Source of the DNA: an uncultured Nodularia sp.
GTDB lineage: Bacteria > Cyanobacteriota > Cyanobacteriia > Cyanobacteriales > Nostocaceae
Assembly: GCA_903911355.1 (NCBI GenBank)
Contig: CAIWDD010000105.1
Coordinates: 16,292-80,291, forward strand
Reading direction: 5' to 3'
DNA length: 64,000 nucleotides
Made by a program: the position numbers and the translations under genes. Below the pieces are notes generated by a model. It was not told the DNA's origin, did no database searches, and was given only the letters and a program-made list of their open reading frames with translations. This document shows positions 38,337-47,440 of this stretch, piece by piece. The stretch's first letter is position 1, and each line of letters starts with the position of its first letter.

Positions 38337-39053
38337 TTAGCGAGGTGCTTGGTCACCACGCAAGAAAAAGTAAATCTGGTTGAGATAACTTTCCCATACT
38401 TGGGTTGTCAGTTGCAGGGTTTCCGCACTGGGGACAAAGTCCTCAATTCGCAAGCCGCGAGTGCTGTCTGGACGAGTTTGGGCTAGGTAAGGTGAAACAT
38501 TCACACCCAAAGAATTAAAGGCTATATTTGTATGACTTTGTTCTTGATTGAACAAGATATTATTCCCCACCACATCAGAAATTATCGGGGGTGTAGTTGC
38601 TGGTCCCAATGCCACCAGAGCCTCTACAGAATTATTATTGGGTCTCATGGATGAAACTACTCTAGAATCCTGAATAAATTCCTGTGTTGCTATGGGTACC
38701 CTGACCAAAAAGTAGGCGATCGCTGGTGTACTTGCCAACAGTAAAATTGTCAGCGACCAACCCAGCAAATAACCCCCTGGTTTTTCTATCCCGCCCCCCT
38801 TAATCTTCTGGGCGGCAAACATCATTAGTAAAATAGAAGCGCCTAAAGGCTTGAGGGGAAATGATACTACCTTCCACAAAGATGCCACAGCCGGTTCGTT
38901 AGGGTTAATAAACGACAAAGCTATGACAATCAAAACAACGACTAAAACTAATCTCCCGATAAAGGTTCCGGAAGGATAAAACCTCTGAAACAAGGAGTAT
39001 ACAACAGTGCCAATCAGCAGCCATAGCAGTACTCGGCTTAGTAATAGAAACAT
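38337..39053 (-). CDS. YdcF-like membrane protein lacking most of the DUF218 domain
   Basis: The N-terminal half (MFLLLSRVLLWLLIGTVVYS, then INPNEPAVASLWKVVSFPLK and PLGASILLMMFAAQKI) matches the membrane part of cyanobacterial YdcF-type proteins (DUF218). The C-terminal end LRIEDFVPSAETLQLTTQVW then ESYLNQIYFFLRG matches their terminal segment. Such proteins are usually about 350-400 residues. This one has 238, and the stretch between ALGPATTPPII and LRIEDF is too short to hold the catalytic-like core. I infer an internal in-frame deletion or a reduced subfamily. It has about four membrane helices. Confidence 0.6.
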   Translation of the reverse strand: MFLLLSRVLLWLLIGTVVYSLFQRFYPSGTFIGRLVLVVVLIVIALSFINPNEPAVASLWKVVSFPLKPLGASILLMMFAAQKIKGGGIEKPGGYLLGWSLTILLLASTPAIAYFLVRVPIATQEFIQDSRVVSSMRPNNNSVEALVALGPATTPPIISDVVGNNILFNQEQSHTNIAFNSLGVNVSPYLAQTRPDSTRGLRIEDFVPSAETLQLTTQVWESYLNQIYFFLRGDQAPR

Positions 39054-39320
39054 AGATTAACTCTCAAATTTTTTGGTGCTGTAAGCCAGTTTCAAATAGG
39101 AGTTTCCCCCATGAGCAACTGAAATACACGTAATGATCAGTCTAGAGATTCACCGACAAAAGATGTATTTTATCGTCAAATTGTAATCGTACTATTACTT
39201 GAGAGCAAATACACCCAGCCTAAGACCTCGTAGTGATTTTAGTCCAATTTTTTCATACTGCCTCTATTATTTGTCATTTTTCGGATGGGTAATGTGGCAT
39301 CAGTAAACTAAATTAATTGA

Positions 39321-40346
39321 ATGGTTGTCAATTCCCAAGGAAAAACTATGTCTTCTGCAAGGCCGAGCATCTTAGTAACGGGGGGAGCTGGATATATTGG
39401 TTCTCATACTGTATTGGCTCTTAAGCAAGCGGGTTATGAAGTTGTCATACTTGATAATCTGGTTTATGGGCATCAAGATTTGGTGGAAAAGGTGTTGCAG
39501 GTAGAACTCGTAGTGGGGGATACAGGCGATCGCCCTTTGTTGGATGCCTTATTTAAAACCCGTAATATTACTGCTGTTATGCACTTTTCCGCCTATGCCT
39601 ACGTAGGTGAATCGGTGACCGAACCGGCTAAATATTACCGTAATAATGTTATGGGTACTTTGACGCTGTTAGAAGCGATGCTGGCTGCATCTGTTAAAAA
39701 ATTTGTCTTCTCTTCCACCTGTGCGACCTATGGAGTCCCGGAAATCGTACCTATACCGGAAAACCACCCCCAAAACCCCATTAACCCCTATGGGGCTAGT
39801 AAGCTGATGGTAGAGCGGATTCTTTCTGACTTTGATGTGGCTTATGGTTTGAAGTCAGTATGTTTTCGCTACTTTAATGCAGCTGGTGCTCATCCGAGTG
39901 GCTTACTAGGGGAGGATCATCAACCAGAAACCCACTTAATCCCCTTGGTGCTGCTCACAGCTTTGGGTAAAAGAAATTCTATTTCTATTTTTGGTACAGA
40001 TTACCCCACCCCTGATGGTACTTGTATTCGTGATTATATTCACGTCAGTGATTTGGCAGATGCCCATGTTTTGGGTTTGCAATATCTCTTAGAGGGTGGG
40101 GAGAGGGAAGTTTTTAACTTGGGTAATGGTAATGGCTTCTCCGTCAGAGAAGTGATTGCAGCCGCAGCAGAAGTTACCGGTATGAGTATACCAGTGGCAG
40201 AATGCGATCGCCGCCCCGGTGATCCCCCTTCTCTGATTGGTAGTGCTGAAAAAGCCAGAACAATGCTCAATTGGCAACCTCAATACCCTGGGATTAAAGA
40301 TATTGTCACTCATGCTTGGCAGTGGCATCAACAGCGACATATGTAA
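39321..40346 (+). CDS. galE: UDP-glucose 4-epimerase
   Basis: The Rossmann motif VTGGAGYIGSHT, the FSSTCATYGVP serine region, the catalytic NPYGASK (Tyr-x3-Lys) and the FRYFNAAGAHPSGLLGE loop are diagnostic. CIRDYIHVSDLADAHVLGLQ completes the family pattern. The enzyme interconverts UDP-glucose and UDP-galactose for surface polysaccharides. The length of 341 residues is normal. It has its own upstream region of about 270 bp and no clear operon partner. The in-frame ATG at 39348 (MSSARPSILVTGG) is an alternative start. Confidence 0.95.
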   Translation: MVVNSQGKTMSSARPSILVTGGAGYIGSHTVLALKQAGYEVVILDNLVYGHQDLVEKVLQVELVVGDTGDRPLLDALFKTRNITAVMHFSAYAYVGESVTEPAKYYRNNVMGTLTLLEAMLAASVKKFVFSSTCATYGVPEIVPIPENHPQNPINPYGASKLMVERILSDFDVAYGLKSVCFRYFNAAGAHPSGLLGEDHQPETHLIPLVLLTALGKRNSISIFGTDYPTPDGTCIRDYIHVSDLADAHVLGLQYLLEGGEREVFNLGNGNGFSVREVIAAAAEVTGMSIPVAECDRRPGDPPSLIGSAEKARTMLNWQPQYPGIKDIVTHAWQWHQQRHM

Positions 40347-40508
40347 TTACAGGAGTTTCGCAGTAGTTAGGGGGTATTGCAATACCTCCTCTTCAAGTCG
40401 AGTTTATGCTTTTGTGGTCAGGCGATCGCTAAATCCAGAATAAATTTATTATCTAAATTTGTTTTGTTCGGGATATGGGAGATGGAAACTGCTATTTAAA
40501 CTCCCAGG

Positions 40509-41129
40509 TCACCTTACCCGGAGGATCATAAATCCAATAGCCAAAGTCATAACAATTACCAGGGCTAGCACGGTAATAGTTAACCCTGACCTGACATTCA
40601 CATCTTGAGTCGGTGTATTATTGGTTTGTTTGACTGCATTTATAGCTGTTCCCCTAGCTACAGTCACGTCAAACTCAAATTTAAATGGTTTAAAACTGCC
40701 CTCAGTGGTAGGTTTACCGATTAGCTGTAGCTGATACCGTCCTGGCTTAGGGAACATAATTTCAGCACCGGGAATACCTTGATAACGTTCAGCCGTCACC
40801 GGTTCTAAATCGGGTGCTATTAGGGCTGGTTCTCCGGGTACATAAGGTTGAGCATAAATCAATAATTCACAATCACACTCTGTCAAAGGAAGCACCTGAC
40901 CACCTTTACGAGTCAAAGCAAACCAAGCTTGGGTAGGTTCCCCAGCACGAGGCTGGTCATTTGGTTCCATATGGAGAGTAGCACCCACATCTTCAGCTAT
41001 TTGCACTTGATGAGCAAACAGAGGATGAGCTGTAATTATTGATATAACTAAGCAAGTCAAAAATAACAAGTAATAGATAATTCTTGGTTTGTTACCATAC
41101 CAGTAACTAGGATTTGCTTGGGGGTACAT
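40509..41129 (-). CDS. Secreted membrane-anchored protein of unknown function
   Basis: An N-terminal hydrophobic segment (IIYYLLFLTCLVISIITAHP) looks like a signal peptide ending near LFAHQVQ. A beta-rich extracytoplasmic domain follows (VGATLHMEPNDQPRAGEPTQ, FPKPGRYQLQLIGKP), and a C-terminal helix (LTITVLALVIVMTLAIGFMI) anchors it. The fold suggests an immunoglobulin-like periplasmic domain such as those near copper-handling proteins. It overlaps the SafE-like gene by 23 bp, so they are an operon and probably share a role in metal or redox handling. Function is inferred from context only. Confidence 0.68.
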   Translation of the reverse strand: MYPQANPSYWYGNKPRIIYYLLFLTCLVISIITAHPLFAHQVQIAEDVGATLHMEPNDQPRAGEPTQAWFALTRKGGQVLPLTECDCELLIYAQPYVPGEPALIAPDLEPVTAERYQGIPGAEIMFPKPGRYQLQLIGKPTTEGSFKPFKFEFDVTVARGTAINAVKQTNNTPTQDVNVRSGLTITVLALVIVMTLAIGFMILRVR

Positions 41130-42396
41130 AAAACTTTTGTATATTTAACTTTGACCAAAACCAACTTGAGCGCACCAATAACACGCCCACGGTAACAGTT
41201 CCTAGTAATACTACCGCTAATTGATTGCCCCATGTTAACTGCAAGGAACCTAAATAATGGGAACCAATCAATACAGCATGAATAGAACTTAAAACTAAAG
41301 CTGGTAAACTCAATAGATGAATCTGTCGCCAAACTTTACCCAAATATTTTTGTAGTGATTCAAAACTTGTCAAGGCTGCGGGGGTAATTAACACTAAAGC
41401 TGCAGCACCCGCAGCCATACCCCAGCGAAAATCCAGCGGTAAGAACCAGAACGCTGCCAATTGCCACTGCAATGAATGTGCCATCATGTGGGTGGTATGC
41501 ACCACAGCCAGGACAAAAGCACCCACACCCAAACCGCGACGGTAACGCAAGGGTGAAGCCCACAGGCGGCTCATAGGACGGGCAATTAGTGCCAAGATTA
41601 AGCAGAGTAAGGCGGCGTGTCCAGTGTAATCTACCATGGTGTCGCCAGTCCGTAACAAAGTTAGTACGCCAATGGTGAGTGTTACCCAGCCGCCTAAGCG
41701 AAATAATTGACTGCGCTGGTCTTTATTTACCAAGGAGGTGGAGACACCTACACCTAGCATAGTGGGTAGGGTTCCCAGTCCAAAAGCTAGCATGGTGGCT
41801 GCACCCATCCATAAATTGCCTGTTTCTGCGGCTTTAATCTGAGCTGCATATAAGAAACCACAGGGCATTAAACCCCAGGTCATGCCTAAAAGCATGGGTG
41901 TCCACCATCTGTTTTGATGGGAAAGTTGCAGCATCCCCAGACTCAGACGCTCATGTAAACTTCCTTTGAGTAACGGATGTAATACGGGGATGCGCGGTAG
42001 TAAATCCGGTGTTACTTGTCCTAAACCAAACCAAATCAGCATTAATCCGGTAATAATTGCCATCCAACGGCGGAAATCACTACCTACACCAGCAAACTGA
42101 CCACCTTGGAGTAAGACAGAACCCAGAGACCCTATACCAGCACCCACTAGGGCATAGCTTAACATTCGCCCTAAGTTTAACAGGAAATGAAATTTTAATT
42201 GTTGTCGCCACGAGTTGGGGATTTTTTTTTCTGGTGTCGGTTGGGGGGAAACTGTTGCTCCTGTTCTTGGCTGCTGAGACAGGGAAAAGGCCACGGTTAA
42301 AGGGCCACACATCCCAAAGCAATGCCCAAAACTGCCCAGTAACCCCAGGATGGTGATCAGTGACAAATCTAGCATTATGATAAATTCCGCAGGCAC
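41107..42396 (-). CDS. SafE/UreH-like membrane protein fused to a ferric-reductase-like domain
   Basis: The N-terminal half has GSFGHCFGMCGPLTVAFSLS and GMTWGLMPCGFLYAAQIKAA, which place it in the TauE/SafE-UreH-type transporter family. The C-terminal half (about 270-420) has helices with paired His (LAVVHTTHMMAH and WRQIHLLSLPALVLSSIHAV, LIGSHYLG), which suggests haem b ligands as in ferric-reductase-like membrane domains. This combination implies electron transfer linked to transport, perhaps of copper or sulfur species. It is translated just before, and overlaps, a secreted protein gene. The family of the first half is good; the haem reading of the second half is inferred. Confidence 0.78.
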   Translation of the reverse strand: MPAEFIIMLDLSLITILGLLGSFGHCFGMCGPLTVAFSLSQQPRTGATVSPQPTPEKKIPNSWRQQLKFHFLLNLGRMLSYALVGAGIGSLGSVLLQGGQFAGVGSDFRRWMAIITGLMLIWFGLGQVTPDLLPRIPVLHPLLKGSLHERLSLGMLQLSHQNRWWTPMLLGMTWGLMPCGFLYAAQIKAAETGNLWMGAATMLAFGLGTLPTMLGVGVSTSLVNKDQRSQLFRLGGWVTLTIGVLTLLRTGDTMVDYTGHAALLCLILALIARPMSRLWASPLRYRRGLGVGAFVLAVVHTTHMMAHSLQWQLAAFWFLPLDFRWGMAAGAAALVLITPAALTSFESLQKYLGKVWRQIHLLSLPALVLSSIHAVLIGSHYLGSLQLTWGNQLAVVLLGTVTVGVLLVRSSWFWSKLNIQKFYVPPSKS

Positions 42397-42481
42397 TCTT
42401 CTAGTGCGGAAACTTACCGTAAGTTCTGGGATTTGTCAAAAGACGAGCTGTCAAACTTGGCTGACGGGGTGAGAGAATATA

Positions 42482-43039
42482 TTAGGTTGGTCGGTTTCTA
42501 GTTTGCACAGCGTTAGGAATTTGCCTGAGTTTTGGCAACCGTTTTGCTACATAGAAGGCTTTTAGCACATCAATTTCTAGGCGTTGACTGGGATAAGCGG
42601 CAATAAAATTGATGACAGAAAGACCTTGAGGTTGAGTAGCACCTAATACTAATGCTGCTCTGAGTGCTTGTACCCCCGCGTCATCTTTTCTGACTACAGC
42701 CTGGGAGACATTATTAAGAATTGTTATGCCCATTTGTGTATTGAGTAGACTATTCACTGTGACCACATCTATGGGTACTTTCGTTCTCAGCAGTCTGACA
42801 AAGAAGCGGCTTTGTTCTTCAGATATTCTACCGGTGTAAAGCTCTAAACCTGTGGGAAATTTCCCAGTATCTGCTGTGTTTTGTAACTCCTCTAGGGAAA
42901 TAGATTCCGCAAAGGGACCAAATCGCAGAACAACGGTATCCGCAGCACGTACGGAGGTGTTGAACCCCCAAAACTGTGTTAAGGCGATCGCACCTAAGAA
43001 ACTTACAACTATTTTGAAGTTTTTCCAGTTGCTTGCCAT
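42482..43039 (-). CDS. DUF1400 domain secreted protein
   Basis: A signal peptide (FKIVVSFLGAIALTQFWGFN ending near VRAADTVV) is followed by VLRFGPFAESISLEELQNTA and ALRAALVLGATQPQGLSVIN, the usual DUF1400 domain. In many cyanobacteria this domain precedes an alpha/beta-hydrolase; here the protein is only 185 residues and ends after the domain. It is probably periplasmic. A palindrome separates it from the aldolase gene. The function is unknown. Confidence 0.82.
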   Translation of the reverse strand: MASNWKNFKIVVSFLGAIALTQFWGFNTSVRAADTVVLRFGPFAESISLEELQNTADTGKFPTGLELYTGRISEEQSRFFVRLLRTKVPIDVVTVNSLLNTQMGITILNNVSQAVVRKDDAGVQALRAALVLGATQPQGLSVINFIAAYPSQRLEIDVLKAFYVAKRLPKLRQIPNAVQTRNRPT

Positions 43040-43118
43040 AAAATTTTTACTAATTAATTTTTAGGTAAATATAACGTAATTTTATATATTTGACGGCGAC
43101 TGTTGTGGATAAATTCAA

Positions 43119-43141
43119 AGAGCATAGCAATGCTATGCTCT
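43119..43141. terminator. Perfect hairpin downstream of the aldolase gene
   Basis: AGAGCATAGC and GCTATGCTCT form a 10-bp stem with a 3-base loop 54 bp after the aldolase stop. The minus-strand side is followed by TTTGAATTTATCC, so a weak terminator is plausible. Confidence 0.5.
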
Positions 43142-43194
43142 AGTTGAGTTGCAGGAGGATTGTTTTGTTATCCCCCTGTTAATTTTGAGGGAGA

Positions 43195-44274
43195 TTACAC
43201 CTTAGCAGATGCTTTAGTAATCATATTCAGTTCGCCCTTAGCATACTTAGCTGCAAAATCTTCGAGAGAAACTTGCTTAATCTTGCTAGCATTACCGGCG
43301 GTACCAAATTGCTCGTATCTGTCAGCACAAACCTTCTGCATATATTTGATGGAAGGCTTGAGGAAGTGACGGGGGTCAAATTCCTTGGGAGCTTTTGCTA
43401 GTGCTTCACGAACGGCGGCGGTGATAGCTAGACGGTTGTCGGTGTCGATGTTAACTTTACGTACACCGCTCTTGATGCCCTTTTGAATTTCTTCTACGGG
43501 TACACCATAGGTTTCGGGAATTGCACCACCGTACTCGTTAATCAAGGCGATTAAATCTTCAGGTACGGAAGAGGAACCGTGCATTACCAAGTGGGTGTTA
43601 GGTAAACGGCGGTGAATTTCTTCAATGCGGCTAATTGCCAAGATTTCACCGGTTGGCTTACGGGTAAATTTGTAAGCACCGTGGCTGGTACCGATGGCTA
43701 CAGCCAAAGCATCTACTTGGGTTTGCTCTACAAAGTCTGCTGCTTCGTCTGGGTCTGTTAGTAGTTGAGAGTGGTCAAGTGTACCTTCAAAACCGTGACC
43801 ATCTTCAGCTTCACCAGCGCCGGTTTCTAGAGAACCTAAGCAACCCAGTTCACCTTCTACGCTGACACCCAAGGCGTGAGCAACATTGACTACTTCACGG
43901 GTGGTATTGACGTTGTACTCAAAGCTAGCGGGGGTTTTGGCGTCTGCTTCCAGGGAACCATCCATCATGACGCTGGTAAAGCCGTTCTTGATTGCGGAGT
44001 AGCAGGTAGAAGGCGCATTACCATGATCTTGGTGCATGACAATGGGAATTTCGGGATAGGTTTCTACTGCAGCCAAGATCAGGTGACGTAGAAAGTTTTC
44101 TCCAGCATAAGAACGAGCACCACGAGAAGCTTGTAAGATTACAGGGCTATCTGTCTCTGCTGCTGCTTTGAGAATTGCCTGAATCTGCTCCAAGTTGTTG
44201 ACGTTAAACGCAGGAATACCGTAACCGTTTTCAGCCGCGTGGTCTAAAAGCAGCCGCATTGGTACGAGCGCCAT
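43195..44274 (-). CDS. fbaA: Class II fructose-bisphosphate aldolase (Calvin cycle type)
   Basis: The zinc and substrate motifs are visible: [20 protein letters not shown], the [20 protein letters not shown] region, [20 protein letters not shown] and [20 protein letters not shown]. The 359-residue length and the sequence from [20 protein letters not shown] match the class II aldolase of the Calvin cycle and gluconeogenesis in cyanobacteria, which may also handle sedoheptulose bisphosphate. GGAGGAAT lies just before the ATG at 44274. It has a 375-bp upstream gap and appears single. Confidence 0.96.
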   Translation of the reverse strand: MALVPMRLLLDHAAENGYGIPAFNVNNLEQIQAILKAAAETDSPVILQASRGARSYAGENFLRHLILAAVETYPEIPIVMHQDHGNAPSTCYSAIKNGFTSVMMDGSLEADAKTPASFEYNVNTTREVVNVAHALGVSVEGELGCLGSLETGAGEAEDGHGFEGTLDHSQLLTDPDEAADFVEQTQVDALAVAIGTSHGAYKFTRKPTGEILAISRIEEIHRRLPNTHLVMHGSSSVPEDLIALINEYGGAIPETYGVPVEEIQKGIKSGVRKVNIDTDNRLAITAAVREALAKAPKEFDPRHFLKPSIKYMQKVCADRYEQFGTAGNASKIKQVSLEDFAAKYAKGELNMITKASAKV

Positions 44275-44649
44275 ATATATTCCTCCTAATGTGTTTTTGG
44301 GCTAATCGGTTTCCGAAAAGCGTAATATTTACGCTAATCTTAATACTTTTTTCAACTTATAGGAAATTATAACTAGTGATGGTTGTTTATTTTGAGGAAG
44401 TTTATGCCATGTTTCATAAAGATGCCCTATATTTCCCATCTGCTACTGTACATTAAGTTACGTTAGGCTTAAATTCTTTAGTACCCCTATATGCTGAATA
44501 TGATTTCGGTACAGTTTATGGGTATCAATGTAGGGCACCACAAGTACTAGAGTTAATCACAGCCTGGCTATGCTCATACTTTGGGAAGACCATTGTCAGT
44601 TCGGGGCGGCGATCGCATCACACCACCAGTTTTACCTGATTTTTCCTAG
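44275..44649. other. Upstream region of the aldolase gene
   Basis: This 375-bp gap lies between the aldolase start and the tRNA gene. It should hold the aldolase promoter. I see AT-rich sequence and one HIP1-like GGCGGCGATCGC at 44605-44616, but no open frame or recognisable RNA. Confidence 0.5.
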
Positions 44650-44721
44650 TGGGTCGCCCGGGATTCGAACCCGGAACTAATCGGTTAAAAGCCGAGTACT
44701 CTACCGTTGAGTTAGCGACCC
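44650..44721 (-). tRNA. tRNA-Lys (UUU)
   Basis: The minus strand folds into a cloverleaf. The acceptor stem is GGGTCGC/GCGACCC with discriminator A, the D-arm is ACTC...GAGT, the anticodon loop CTTTTAA gives UUU, and the T-arm is CCGGG TTCGAAT CCCGG. The top of the anticodon stem has a C-U mismatch. The CCA end is not encoded. Confidence 0.95.
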
Positions 44722-44742
44722 TTTTGTTTTGCAACTTTGCCA

Positions 44743-45651
44743 TCATAACATGAACATCTGGGATTGGCAAGTATTTATAAAAAGATTTGCTGTTAATCTC
44801 ACAGATGCCGTGCAGCTAGCTTTTGGAGCTAATACTGTCAGGTTTTCGCCGGTATTCAGGGCATTACGGGGAGCTGTCCAAGGTTCTAGACAGTAAAAGT
44901 CTTTGCCTTTGACTGTCCAAAATACTAGACGAGAATAAATGCGATCGTAATCTAAAGTTAACTTGAGTTTCCGCACTGGGTCTATGACTGTGGCAGATTG
45001 GCTAGTCAAACCCCCAAAACCGACATCAATTTCTTCACGGGTAAAATCAAAACTACCATCAAACCGGTGAATTTCCTTAGTAGCTTGGTCTTGATATTCT
45101 TGGGAGGGGATGTGAAACTGTAGCTGACACTTATCAACACTTCTGGTCAAAAAGTAGGGATGGAACCCCGCAGAAAAGGGCATGGGTGTAGATGACAAGT
45201 TTTGATACTGCTGTTTAATTTCCAGAGTATTACCCTGTAACTGGTAAGTAAAAATCAGTTGAAAGTCAAAAGGATAAACTGCTTTAGTTTGGTCATTGCT
45301 CTGGAGTAGCAGAGTCAGGCTAGCTTTATCTTGAGTTTCCTGGTGAGTCACTTCCCAAGGTAAATCACGAGCAAAACCATGTTGTTTGAGAGTGTACCTT
45401 TGCCCGTTATAGGTGTAAATATTATCTGGTAAATTCCCGCAGATAGGGAACAGAATCGGATTTCCACCTCTGACACTCAATTGGGGATGGGTAAAGCGTT
45501 CAGTATCGAGATAGAAAATTTCTTGGTTGCGGACACGCCAACGGGTGATGATACCGCCTCTTTCCGGTACGACCTCGATTTGAGAGTCTGTGGTCTCATC
45601 GGTGAGGATGTAAGTCTTGTATTGTTGCTGTTCAACAGTGATAGTAAACAC
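44743..45651 (-). CDS. Aldose 1-epimerase family protein (galactose mutarotase-like)
   Basis: The beta-sandwich family is shown by VVPERGGIITRWRVRNQEIF, GNPILFPICGNLPDNIY, the His in LKQHGFARDLPWEV, FSAGFHPYF (second His) and YCLEPWTAPRNALN with the acid near the end. These enzymes interconvert sugar anomers, here possibly hexose-6-phosphate. The length of 302 residues is normal. The gene follows the pdhA gene on the same strand, with a hairpin between, so it is probably separate. The substrate is not determined. Confidence 0.88.
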   Translation of the reverse strand: MFTITVEQQQYKTYILTDETTDSQIEVVPERGGIITRWRVRNQEIFYLDTERFTHPQLSVRGGNPILFPICGNLPDNIYTYNGQRYTLKQHGFARDLPWEVTHQETQDKASLTLLLQSNDQTKAVYPFDFQLIFTYQLQGNTLEIKQQYQNLSSTPMPFSAGFHPYFLTRSVDKCQLQFHIPSQEYQDQATKEIHRFDGSFDFTREEIDVGFGGLTSQSATVIDPVRKLKLTLDYDRIYSRLVFWTVKGKDFYCLEPWTAPRNALNTGENLTVLAPKASCTASVRLTANLFINTCQSQMFML

Positions 45652-45698
45652 AAGTTTTAGTCCTTAATAGTAGAGCGGATCATCTTTGTGTTTTTAGG

Positions 45699-45735
45699 TC
45701 TTGGTGGTGAAAGTGAATTGTCCTCACCACCAAGA
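45699..45735 (-). terminator. Terminator hairpin after pdhA
   Basis: TCTTGGTGGTGA (45699-45710) pairs with TCACCACCAAGA (45724-45735) between pdhA and the epimerase gene. On the minus strand it is followed by CCTAAAAACACAAAG. Confidence 0.6.
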
Positions 45736-45761
45736 CACTAAGACACCCAGGTAAATGAAAT

Positions 45762-46796
45762 CTACTCGTCTTCTGCGAACACGAAGCGATATAACTCCCT
45801 GGGGTCTGGTTCGGGACTACTTTCAGCGAACTTGACGGCATCGTCGATGAGTGATTGAATTTTGCCATCAATAGCTTTGAGTTCGGCCTCGTCGGCTAAG
45901 TTTTGCTCAGTCAGATAAGCGGCAAACTTTTTAATGGGGTCACGGGAAAACCAGAATTCCTTCTCGGCTTTGCTGCGCATTTCATCTGGGTCTGCTAAGG
46001 AATGACCCCGGAAACGGTAGGTAAGGGCTTCAATTAATGTGGGACCTTCACCAGCACGGGCGCGGGCTACAGCTTCTTGAGCCACTGCTCGCACTGCTAA
46101 CACGTCCATACCGTCTACTTCCACGCCTACCATGTTAAATACACTGGCTTTTTTGTAAATTTCTGGTTGGGAAGTAGCTCGTTCGTGAGACATTCCAATA
46201 GCCCATTTATTATTTTCCACAACGAAAATAATCGGCAGTTTCCACAGAGCAGCCATATTTAAGGTCTCGAAAAACTGACCGTTGTTAGCTGCACCATCGC
46301 CAAAAAAGCAAGCTGTGACTTGGTCTGCGTTTTGGTCTCCTAAAACTTCGCGGCGGTATTTAGTTTGAAAAGCTGCTCCTGCTGCTACAGGAATTCCTTC
46401 GGCTACAAAGGCATAACCACCTAGTAGGCCATGCTCGGCAGAAAACATATGCATGGAACCACCACGCCCTTTGCTGCACCCTGTGGCTTTGCCAAACAAC
46501 TCTGCCATCACTTCTCGAGCTGGTACACCAGCACTCAGGGCATGAACGTGGTCGCGATAGGTGCTGGAAACAAAATCTTCACCCGGTCGCATGGATTGGA
46601 TAACACCTGTGGAAACGGCTTCTTGACCGTTGTATAGGTGGACAAAACCAAACATTTTACCTCTATAGTACATCTCGGCGCATTTGTCTTCAAATGAGCG
46701 CCCTAGTACCATATCTTCATACAAGCGTAACCCTTCTGCTTTGGTGATTTTGGTAGTAGCGGTGTCAAATGTAGGTAAGGTGCGTTCTTGAACCAT
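45762..46796 (-). CDS. pdhA: Pyruvate dehydrogenase E1 component, alpha subunit
   Basis: The thiamine-diphosphate motif is [20 protein letters not shown] followed by [28 protein letters not shown], the GRGGSMHMF loop and [17 protein letters not shown] with the phosphorylation-loop-like region are typical of PdhA. It forms the E1 heterotetramer with PdhB, feeding acetyl-CoA to fatty-acid synthesis and the TCA pathway. PdhB is not adjacent, which is common in cyanobacteria. The length of 344 residues is normal. Confidence 0.96.
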   Translation of the reverse strand: MVQERTLPTFDTATTKITKAEGLRLYEDMVLGRSFEDKCAEMYYRGKMFGFVHLYNGQEAVSTGVIQSMRPGEDFVSSTYRDHVHALSAGVPAREVMAELFGKATGCSKGRGGSMHMFSAEHGLLGGYAFVAEGIPVAAGAAFQTKYRREVLGDQNADQVTACFFGDGAANNGQFFETLNMAALWKLPIIFVVENNKWAIGMSHERATSQPEIYKKASVFNMVGVEVDGMDVLAVRAVAQEAVARARAGEGPTLIEALTYRFRGHSLADPDEMRSKAEKEFWFSRDPIKKFAAYLTEQNLADEAELKAIDGKIQSLIDDAVKFAESSPEPDPRELYRFVFAEDE

Positions 46797-46948
46797 TATT
46801 TTTTTAGTATTCCTATAGTAAAACTGAAATTTACCATCTCAAATAAGTTGGTTTCAGACAATATCTGTTTTCGATCGGCTAGTATGTGCTAAAGTCAACC
46901 ACCAAAATTTAGGCACCAAACAGGTTTATAGGCAATAGAGGAGAAACA

Positions 46949-47035
46949 ATGAGTGAATTTTTGATTTTTCCACCCACCCTCTGGGAGGAGTTGACCTCTG
47001 ATCTACTCCTGTTTATAGGCTATCAATCAGGATAG
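46949..47035 (+). CDS. Possible 28-residue small protein
   Basis: ATG 46949 is preceded by GAGGAGAAACA, one of the best ribosome sites in the window. The frame encodes MSEFLIFPPTLWEELTSDLL followed by LFIGYQSG and TAG. It has a hydrophobic, weakly amphipathic body without Cys. I do not recognise it. It sits alone in the 644-bp gap between pdhA and ftn2. It could be a small membrane-associated protein or an upstream leader peptide. Confidence 0.42.
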   Translation: MSEFLIFPPTLWEELTSDLLLFIGYQSG

Positions 47036-47440
47036 CTCGGTTTCTGCATATCCATGAACAATTTAGAGAAAATCACGGGGCAATTTTCTCTATGTAGCTA
47101 TATTTTGGTAAACTACACTTATTTATGTTATAATATTGTTCATTTAATTGATAACTACCCTTGTTGAGGATACTTTCTCTAACTGCATAGCTGGGTAAGT
47201 GCTGAGGATGTTTAGCATCTATGAGTTACTACCGGCAGAAATACTAAAAATTACAACAAGGTATTGGCGGTTTCTAGGCAACTGCTTTTTACCAGTAAAA
47301 TTCAAAAGAACTAATGTTACATTATACACTTATAATGTAAATCCTTCACGGTATTATTCAGTGTAGGATTATGGCACGGTTTTACATACCTGGAATGCTC
47401 TAGGTAAATTATGTTGATCACGGTGCAGGGGAAGTAGACT
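47036..47440. other. Upstream region of ftn2
   Basis: This stretch of about 400 bp is AT-rich and includes ACATTATACACTTATAATGT at 47319-47338, an inverted repeat overlapping a TATAAT box that could be the ftn2 promoter. GTGCTGAGGATGTTTAGCATC at 47200-47220 forms a short stem. No further gene is seen. Confidence 0.45.
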
